Part shown: positions 1 through 3,680 of the stretch, one piece after another
How positions within the stretch are numbered: position 1 is the first letter of the stretch
How the letters are laid out: each line of letters starts with the position of its first letter
Assembly: GCA_031286555.1 (NCBI GenBank)
Contig: JAITUD010000125.1
Location: 1-8,634, forward strand
Direction: 5' to 3'
Length of the DNA: 8,634 nucleotides
Source: Microbacterium sp.
Lineage (GTDB): Bacteria > Actinomycetota > Actinomycetes > Actinomycetales > Microbacteriaceae
Program-made: the position numbers and the translations under genes
The notes under the pieces: generated by a model
The model's database searches: none
Seen by the model: the letters and a program-made list of their open reading frames with translations, nothing else
What the model was told of the DNA's origin: nothing

Positions 1-350
1 GTGTCGCCGGGGCGGGCGATCGCGTGCAGCACGGCGGCATTCGCGGTGGCGCCGGAGTGCGGCTGGACGTTGGCGAACTCGGCGCCGAACAGCTCCTTGG
101 CACGGGCGATCGCGAGCTCCTCGGCGACGTCGACCTCTTCGCAACCGCCGTAGTAGCGGCGGCCCGGGTAGCCCTCGGCGTACTTGTTGGTCAGCACCGA
201 GCCCTGCGACTGCAGCACCGAGACCGGCACGAAGTTCTCGGATGCGATCATCTCGAGGAAGGTCTGCTGGCGCTTCAGCTCACGGTCGAGGACCTGGGCG
301 ATCTCGGGGTCGACTTCCGAGAGCGGGGCGTTGAAGAAGCGGTCGGTCAT
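1..350 (-). CDS. glyA: Serine hydroxymethyltransferase, N-terminal 116 residues (runs off the left edge)
   Basis: PLP enzyme that interconverts serine plus tetrahydrofolate and glycine plus 5,10-methylene-THF in the cytoplasm, the main source of one-carbon units. The visible part begins MTDRFFNAPLSEVDPEIAQ and carries typical SHMT N-terminal motifs: the ELKRQQTFLEMIASENF block (about residues 24-42), NKYAEGYPGRRYYGG (about 55-69) and FANVQPHSGATAN (about 91-103). The family is about 420 residues, so about 300 residues, including the PLP lysine, lie outside the window. The ATG at 350-348 is the only start that gives the standard N-terminus, and AGGA at 361-358 sits 7 bases before it. The gene is divergent from the hexosaminidase gene. 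Its leader holds a ZTP riboswitch, which fits known ZTP control of one-carbon genes. The reading frame is intact as far as seen. Confidence 0.96.
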   Translation of the reverse strand, partial: MTDRFFNAPLSEVDPEIAQVLDRELKRQQTFLEMIASENFVPVSVLQSQGSVLTNKYAEGYPGRRYYGGCEEVDVAEELAIARAKELFGAEFANVQPHSGATANAAVLHAIARPGD

Positions 351-357
351 GGCGGAT

Positions 358-361
358 TCCT
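358..361 (-). promoter_or_regulatory. glyA ribosome binding site
   Basis: AGGA on the minus strand, 7 bases before the glyA ATG at 350. The bases TTCC at 376-373, just after the riboswitch aptamer, could pair with GGAA at 360-357 and hide this site. That would make the switch act on translation, but the helix is only 4 bp, so this is a suggestion. No U-tract terminator lies between aptamer and start codon. Confidence 0.6.
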
Positions 362-391
362 GCTTTCTCACGGGAAAAGGGGATGGTTTCG

Positions 392-468
392 CATCGGCCC
401 AGGCGCGCGGTCGATTCCCATGAGAAGTCGCTCCCCGGTGGTGACCCACCCAGACGCCAGTCGCGACG
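392..468 (-). promoter_or_regulatory. ZTP (ZMP/pfl) riboswitch aptamer in the glyA leader
   Basis: Read on the minus strand, this leader matches the ZTP riboswitch architecture. P1 is GTCGC (467-463) paired with GCGAC (431-427). The conserved CTGGCG (460-455) lies inside P1. P2 is GGTGG (450-446), loop GTCA, CCACC (441-437), followed directly by the conserved GGGGAGCGAC. The 3' subdomain has ATCG (415-412) pairing with CGAT (396-393) around the conserved CGCCTGGGC (405-397). GGCG (458-455) can form the pseudoknot with CGCC (405-402). ZTP riboswitches sense ZTP/ZMP, which accumulates when 10-formyl-THF is short, and switch on one-carbon and purine genes; glyA is a known target. The aptamer ends about 42 bases before the ATG and starts within a few bases of the predicted transcription start. 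I identified it by motif and hand pairing only; a covariance-model search would settle it. Confidence 0.88.
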
Positions 469-474
469 AGGAAG

Positions 475-480
475 AGCCTA
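475..480 (-). promoter_or_regulatory. Probable glyA -10 box
   Basis: TAGGCT on the minus strand fits the actinobacterial TAnnnT -10 pattern. The expected transcription start is about 468-470, immediately before the first paired base of the ZTP aptamer (467), so the transcript would begin with the riboswitch. No good -35 hexamer is seen 16-18 bases upstream. Confidence 0.55.
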
Positions 481-488
481 CCCGATGG

Positions 489-507
489 CCGGCACCGGGG
501 ATGCCGG
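489..507. repeat. Perfect inverted repeat CCGGCA-N7-TGCCGG, possible operator
   Basis: CCGGCA (489-494) and TGCCGG (502-507) are exact reverse complements around a 7-base spacer. The site falls where the -35 region of the glyA promoter would be and about 55 bp upstream of the hexosaminidase -10 box. With no U-run, a terminator is unlikely; a protein-binding site for either gene is possible. In 70% GC DNA a 6-bp arm can arise by chance. Confidence 0.3.
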
Positions 508-524
508 GAATTCCATGGATTACC
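507..524. repeat. Imperfect 18-bp palindrome upstream of the hexosaminidase promoter, candidate operator
   Basis: GGAATTCCATGGATTACC is symmetric at 7 of 9 base pairs around the centre of CCATGG. It is AT-rich compared with its surroundings, which is typical of GntR, LacI or ROK operator sites. It ends about 38 bp upstream of the -10 box of the hexosaminidase-nagA operon. GlcNAc operons in actinobacteria are usually repressed by such regulators, but this sequence does not match the DasR dre consensus of Streptomyces. The role is inferred from symmetry and place only. Confidence 0.35.
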
Positions 525-561
525 TGCCCTCGGGGGCTCCCCCTGCGACGCGCCGTCAGGA

Positions 562-574
562 TAGGTTTTGTTCA
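562..574 (+). promoter_or_regulatory. Leaderless promoter of the hexosaminidase-nagA operon (-10 box TAGGTT)
   Basis: TAGGTT at 562-567 matches TAnnnT. Its last base is exactly 7 bases before the A of the ATG at 574, so the expected transcription start is the start codon itself. No Shine-Dalgarno sequence is seen before this ATG, which agrees with a leaderless mRNA, a common arrangement in actinobacteria. No clear -35 hexamer is visible at 17-18 bp spacing. Confidence 0.6.
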
Positions 575-2085
575 TGGCCCTTCCTGATTCCCTGCCGCTC
601 GTCCCCTACCCCTCAGACGTCCGCAGAGAGGAGGGTGTGTTCCCCCTGGCATCCGCGCGCGTCGCCGGCGACTCCGCCGTCGCCGGGAAGCTGCGCGACG
701 GCATCGTCACCCGCACCGGCATCCGGTCGCAGGTGGTCGGCGAGGGAACGGATGCTGAGATCGTGCTGTCCCTGGATCCCGCCGTGGGCGGGGCCGAGGC
801 CTACGTCCTCGACTCGCTGGGCAGCAGCATCCGCATCACCGGCGCCGACGCCGCCGGCCTCTTCTACGGCACCCGCACCCTGCTGCAGCTGCTGCACGAG
901 TCGGATGCCGGGTGGGCCGTGCCCCGGGTGCGCATCGAGGATGCTCCGCGCTTCGCCTACCGCGGTGTGATGCTCGATGTCGCGCGTCACTTCTTCGGAG
1001 TGGAGGACGTGAAGTCCTACATCGACCGCGCCGTCGACCTGAAGTTCAACCACCTGCACCTGCATCTGACCGACGACCAGGGCTGGCGCCTCGAGATCGG
1101 CTCCTGGCCGCTGCTGACCGAGCGCGCGTCCGGCAGCGACACCACCGGCGGCAGGGGCGGCTTCTTCACGAAGGAGCAGTACCGCGAGATCCTCGCCTAC
1201 GCGGCCGACCGGCACGTCACCGTGGTGCCCGAGATCGACCTGCCCGGGCACACGCACGCGGTGGGCATCGCGTACCCCGACCTGGTCGAGGAGCCCTGGC
1301 TGAGCGAGCAGTCCATCGCCGAGCAGGCCGCGCGCGGCATTCCGCTGCCGGTGCACGGCGAGTTCTACCGCGGTGCCGCGGTGGGGCACTCCTCGGTGCG
1401 GATCCATGAGGAGCGCACCTACGGCTTCATCACCGACGTGCTGCGCGAGGTCGCCGAGATCACCCCCGGCCCGTACCTGCACATCGGCGGCGACGAGTGC
1501 CTGGGCACCCCCGCGGCGGACTTCGCCCTGTTCTTCGAGCGCGTCAGCCGCATCGCGGCCGACACCGGCAAGACCCCGGTCGCGTGGCACGAGGCCGGCG
1601 CGGTCGCCGGGATCGCCGAGGGCACGATCGGGCAGTACTGGGGCAGCGTCGACCCGAAGGGATCGCACGCAGAGGAGGCCACCCACTTCGTGGAGCGCGG
1701 CGGCGCGCTGATCATGTCGCCCTCGGACCGCACCTACCTCGACATGAAGCCCACTCCGGACTTCCCGCTGGGACTGGTCTGGGCGGGCATCGTGCCGGTG
1801 CGTACCGCGTACGAGTGGGAGCCCACCGCGGTCGTGCCCGGCCTGGCCGACGACGCGATCCTCGGCGTCGAGGCTCCGCTGTGGACCGAGACCGTCACCA
1901 CGATCGCCGCCGCCGACACCCTGGTGTTCCCGCGCATCGCCGCACACGCCGAGACCGCCTGGTCGCCGAAGGACGGCGTGGAGCGCACCTGGGAGTCGTT
2001 CCGCACCAGGGTCGCGGGCCTCGCCCCCGCGTGGGAGGCTTCGGGTATCGAGTTCACCCGTTCGGAGGAGATCGCATGGGCATGA
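574..2085 (+). CDS. Beta-N-acetylhexosaminidase, glycoside hydrolase family 20
   Basis: Removes terminal beta-linked GlcNAc (or GalNAc) from oligosaccharides by substrate-assisted catalysis. The 503-residue protein has an N-terminal GH20b-like domain (about 1-125) and a catalytic barrel (about 128-480). The barrel shows YRGVMLDVARHFF (R130, D135), HLHLHLTDDQGWRLEI (160-175), the catalytic pair D307-E308 in HIGGDE, Y388-L-D390, and Trp 356 and 437. These match the polarising Asp, acid/base Glu, Tyr and Trp pocket known for GH20. There is no signal peptide or hydrophobic N-terminus, so it should act in the cytoplasm on imported chito-oligosaccharides, or perhaps on recycled muropeptides. The start is ATG 574 rather than TTG 568, because the -10 box at 562-567 fixes the RNA 5' end at 574. 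It overlaps nagA by 10 bp, so the two are one operon, and its GlcNAc product feeds NagA after phosphorylation. Confidence 0.95.
   Translation: MALPDSLPLVPYPSDVRREEGVFPLASARVAGDSAVAGKLRDGIVTRTGIRSQVVGEGTDAEIVLSLDPAVGGAEAYVLDSLGSSIRITGADAAGLFYGTRTLLQLLHESDAGWAVPRVRIEDAPRFAYRGVMLDVARHFFGVEDVKSYIDRAVDLKFNHLHLHLTDDQGWRLEIGSWPLLTERASGSDTTGGRGGFFTKEQYREILAYAADRHVTVVPEIDLPGHTHAVGIAYPDLVEEPWLSEQSIAEQAARGIPLPVHGEFYRGAAVGHSSVRIHEERTYGFITDVLREVAEITPGPYLHIGGDECLGTPAADFALFFERVSRIAADTGKTPVAWHEAGAVAGIAEGTIGQYWGSVDPKGSHAEEATHFVERGGALIMSPSDRTYLDMKPTPDFPLGLVWAGIVPVRTAYEWEPTAVVPGLADDAILGVEAPLWTETVTTIAAADTLVFPRIAAHAETAWSPKDGVERTWESFRTRVAGLAPAWEASGIEFTRSEEIAWA
2064..2070 (+). promoter_or_regulatory. nagA ribosome binding site that decides the start
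   Basis: GGAGGAG lies inside the 3' end of the hexosaminidase gene. It is 5 bases before ATG 2076 and 11 bases before the in-frame ATG at 2082. The first spacing is the normal one, so 2076 is preferred, although the two ATGs are only two codons apart. Confidence 0.75.
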
Positions 2086-3248
2086 CCGAGAGCTCCGCAC
2101 AGGGTTCGCTGCTGATCCACTCCGCACGGCTGGTGAACGACGGCCACATCGCCGATGACGCCTGGGTGCTCATCGAGGACGGCCTGGTCGCCGAACTCGG
2201 CATCGGCGCCGACCGGCCCGACGCCGACACGGTCGTCGACGCGACCGAGGTCGCCGGCCCGGGTGCGATCCTCACGCCCGGCTTCATCGACATCCACGGC
2301 CACGGCGGCGCCGGCGCGACCTTCGACGACGGCATCGCCGCCATCCGCACCGGGCGCGACATGCACCGCTCGCACGGCACCACCAGGGCCGTCATCTCGC
2401 TGGTGACCGGCTCTCTGGACTCGCTCGCGGCGCGGGTGGGCGAGATCGCCGACCTGCGCGAGACGGATGTCGACATCCTCGGCAGCCACCTGGAGGGACC
2501 GTTCCTCGATCCGGGCCACAAGGGCGCGCACGACCCGGAGCTGCTGCGCGAGCCGACCTCGGGCGACGTGCAGCGTCTGCTCGACGCCGGCCGCGGCACG
2601 GTCAGGCAGATGACGATCGCGCCGGAGCTGCCCGGCGGGCTCGACGCGGTGCGCGTCGTGGTCGCGAGCGGCGCGGCCGCCGCGATCGGGCACACGGATG
2701 CCGACGATGACACCGTGCGGGCGGCCATCGACGCCGGCGCGTCGATCCTCACGCACGCCTTCAACGCCATGCGTCCGATCCACCACCGCGAACCGGGGCC
2801 GGTGCTGACCGCCGCGGCCGACCGCCGCGTGACGATCGAGGCGATCGTCGACAACATCCACCTGCATCCGAGCGTGACGAAGCTGATCTTCGACGAGGCG
2901 CCGGGCCGGGTCGCGCTGATCACCGACTCGATGGCGGCGGCCGGCTCCGTCGACGGCGAGTATTCGCTCGGCGGGCTGCACGTCACCGTGCTCGACGGCG
3001 TCGCACGCGTGGACTCCGGCTCGATCGCCGGGTCGACGCTCACCCAGGATGCTGCACTGCGCAACGCCGTCGCCGCCGGTGCGACGCTCTCCGAGGCCGT
3101 GCGCGCGCTCACCGAGACCCCGGCGGCGGCCATCGGCTTCGACGAGGAGCTCGGCGCGCTGCGCCCGGGGATGCTCGGCGACGCCGTGCTCCTGGATGCG
3201 GAGCTGCGGGTCGTGCGGGTGTGGACCGGAGCGCGCACCGCGCGCTGA
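2076..3248 (+). CDS. nagA: N-acetylglucosamine-6-phosphate deacetylase
   Basis: Hydrolyses GlcNAc-6-P to GlcN-6-P plus acetate in the cytoplasm, supplying NagB. The 390 residues fit the amidohydrolase-superfamily NagA length. Visible motifs in order are PGFIDIHGHG with H74 and H76, HLEGPFL with metal ligand E140, AIGHTDA with H206, THAFNAM with H227 and ITDSM with catalytic D284. The His-x-His pair is present, unlike E. coli NagA where it is replaced, so a two-metal or HxH-type site like that of Bacillus NagA is expected. A small beta-sandwich is formed by the N-terminal 65 residues and the C-terminal segment from about 300 (LGGLHVTVLDGVARV) to the end (LGDAVLLDAELRVVRVW). The start is chosen from GGAGGAG 5 bases upstream. 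It overlaps the hexosaminidase stop by 10 bp, implying translational coupling, and a terminator hairpin follows 16 bp after the stop. The upstream kinase or PTS that makes GlcNAc-6-P is not in the window. Confidence 0.96.
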   Translation: MGMTESSAQGSLLIHSARLVNDGHIADDAWVLIEDGLVAELGIGADRPDADTVVDATEVAGPGAILTPGFIDIHGHGGAGATFDDGIAAIRTGRDMHRSHGTTRAVISLVTGSLDSLAARVGEIADLRETDVDILGSHLEGPFLDPGHKGAHDPELLREPTSGDVQRLLDAGRGTVRQMTIAPELPGGLDAVRVVVASGAAAAIGHTDADDDTVRAAIDAGASILTHAFNAMRPIHHREPGPVLTAAADRRVTIEAIVDNIHLHPSVTKLIFDEAPGRVALITDSMAAAGSVDGEYSLGGLHVTVLDGVARVDSGSIAGSTLTQDAALRNAVAAGATLSEAVRALTETPAAAIGFDEELGALRPGMLGDAVLLDAELRVVRVWTGARTAR

Positions 3249-3264
3249 GCCCCGGAGACGGAAC

Positions 3265-3293
3265 AGGCCGTCGCACCCCAGATGCGACGGCCT
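3265..3293 (+). terminator. Terminator hairpin after nagA
   Basis: AGGCCGTCGCA (3265-3275) and TGCGACGGCCT (3283-3293) form a perfect 11-bp stem with a 7-base loop, beginning 16 bp after the nagA stop. There is no long U-tract, as is usual for high-GC actinobacterial terminators. GAACAGG (3261-3267) and CCTGTTC (3300-3306) flank the hairpin and could extend or compete with its base. Confidence 0.75.
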
Positions 3294-3328
3294 CAGTCCC
3301 CTGTTCGGGCCAGGGTCCCCAAAATGAG

Positions 3329-3402
3329 AGCCGGTGGGGCTCGGGAGCTCCTCCCCCGAGGACCCCGAGCCCACCGACCGGTGCGTTACCCCTGCACCGG
3401 CT
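3329..3402 (+). other. Compact hairpin cluster with two competing folds, possible structured RNA
   Basis: Fold A has two hairpins. The first pairs GGTGG (3333-3337) with CCACC (3371-3375), then, after a bulged G, GCTCGGG (3339-3345) with CCCGAGC (3364-3370), capped by a perfect TCCTC-CCCC-GAGGA (3349-3362). The second is CCGGTGC (3378-3384) with GCACCGG (3394-3400). Fold B pairs AGCCGGTG (3329-3336) with CACCGGCT (3395-3402), which excludes parts of both fold A hairpins. The block lies between the nagA terminator and the sigma factor gene. It could be a second terminator, an RNA leader element or a small RNA. I do not recognise it as a named RNA family, and no protein-coding signal covers it. 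Confidence 0.45.
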
Positions 3403-3660
3403 GTCGTCCGCACCGCCCCCCGGTGGCACGTGCGACATGCTCTATGGATGAGACGACGCTCCACTCGTTTCATTACGCGGGTTCTGCAGAAACTTTTCCG
3501 GGAGATTGGTCAGCAGTTCCCGGGAGTTGTCCCCAGGGCTTTCCGAATCGTGGAGGAAGGGTCAGAATGGATGAGGCGCGTGACAGTTCCGGAGTTCACG
3601 CGTCTCTTCCTGTGAGACCGCTCCCGCGGACCGGGAAGCCCGACAGCTTTGGAAAGATCT
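3403..3660. other. Non-coding stretch upstream of the sigma factor gene
   Basis: This stretch is visibly less GC-rich than the flanking genes, and no ORF in it has normal codon use. It holds a perfect 10-bp palindrome, TTCTGCAGAA (3482-3491). It also holds a near-identical direct repeat, TTCCGGGAGATTG (3496-3508) and TTCCCGGGAGTTG (3517-3529), whose starts are 21 bp apart, or two helical turns. I see no convincing -35/-10 pair and no canonical GGAAC-type ECF -35 element. The two repeats on one DNA face are the best candidates for regulator or sigma binding. Confidence 0.5.
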
Positions 3661-3680
3661 GTGCACGACGACACCACTGA
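3567..3680 (+). CDS. Possible short upstream ORF overlapping the sigma factor start
   Basis: A 37-codon frame begins with ATG 3567, behind a strong GGAGGAAGGG ribosome binding site (3552-3561). Its stop (3678-3680) lies 20 bases inside the sigma factor gene in another frame. The peptide (MDEARDSSGVHASLPVRP...) resembles nothing I know and its codons lack the usual third-position GC bias, so it is not a normal gene. It is listed because the sigma gene has only a weak site and a GTG start, so ribosomes finishing this ORF could help start sigma translation. It may equally be chance. Confidence 0.25.
   Translation: MDEARDSSGVHASLPVRPLPRTGKPDSFGKICARRHH

Noticed and set aside
568..573. TTG 568 as start of the hexosaminidase
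   Set aside because: It lies between the -10 box and the predicted transcription start, so it would not be in the mRNA, and no ribosome site precedes it.
351..573. DasR dre site (ACTGGTCTAGACCACT-like) before the GlcNAc operon
   Set aside because: I searched by eye and found no match; the palindrome at 507-524 is a different sequence.
613..2127. Long minus-strand open frame (504 codons) opposite the hexosaminidase
   Set aside because: A shadow of the GC-biased real gene. The product is a low-complexity mix of Gly, Ala, Arg and Val with no known motif, while the plus strand has full GH20 motifs.
3265..3402. tRNA, SRP RNA, RNase P RNA or tmRNA in the hairpin-rich spacer
   Set aside because: No T-loop GGTTCGA-type motif, no SRP GGAAGCAGC-type loop and no RNase P core motif is present.
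1734..3473. Long minus-strand open frames opposite nagA (also 2054-3238)
   Set aside because: Antisense shadows; composition is dominated by Arg, Ser, Ala and Gly without domain signals, and they run across the nagA terminator.
3334..3615. 93-codon plus-strand ORF in the nagA-sigma spacer
   Set aside because: It runs through the hairpin cluster, lacks third-position GC bias and a ribosome site, and resembles no protein.
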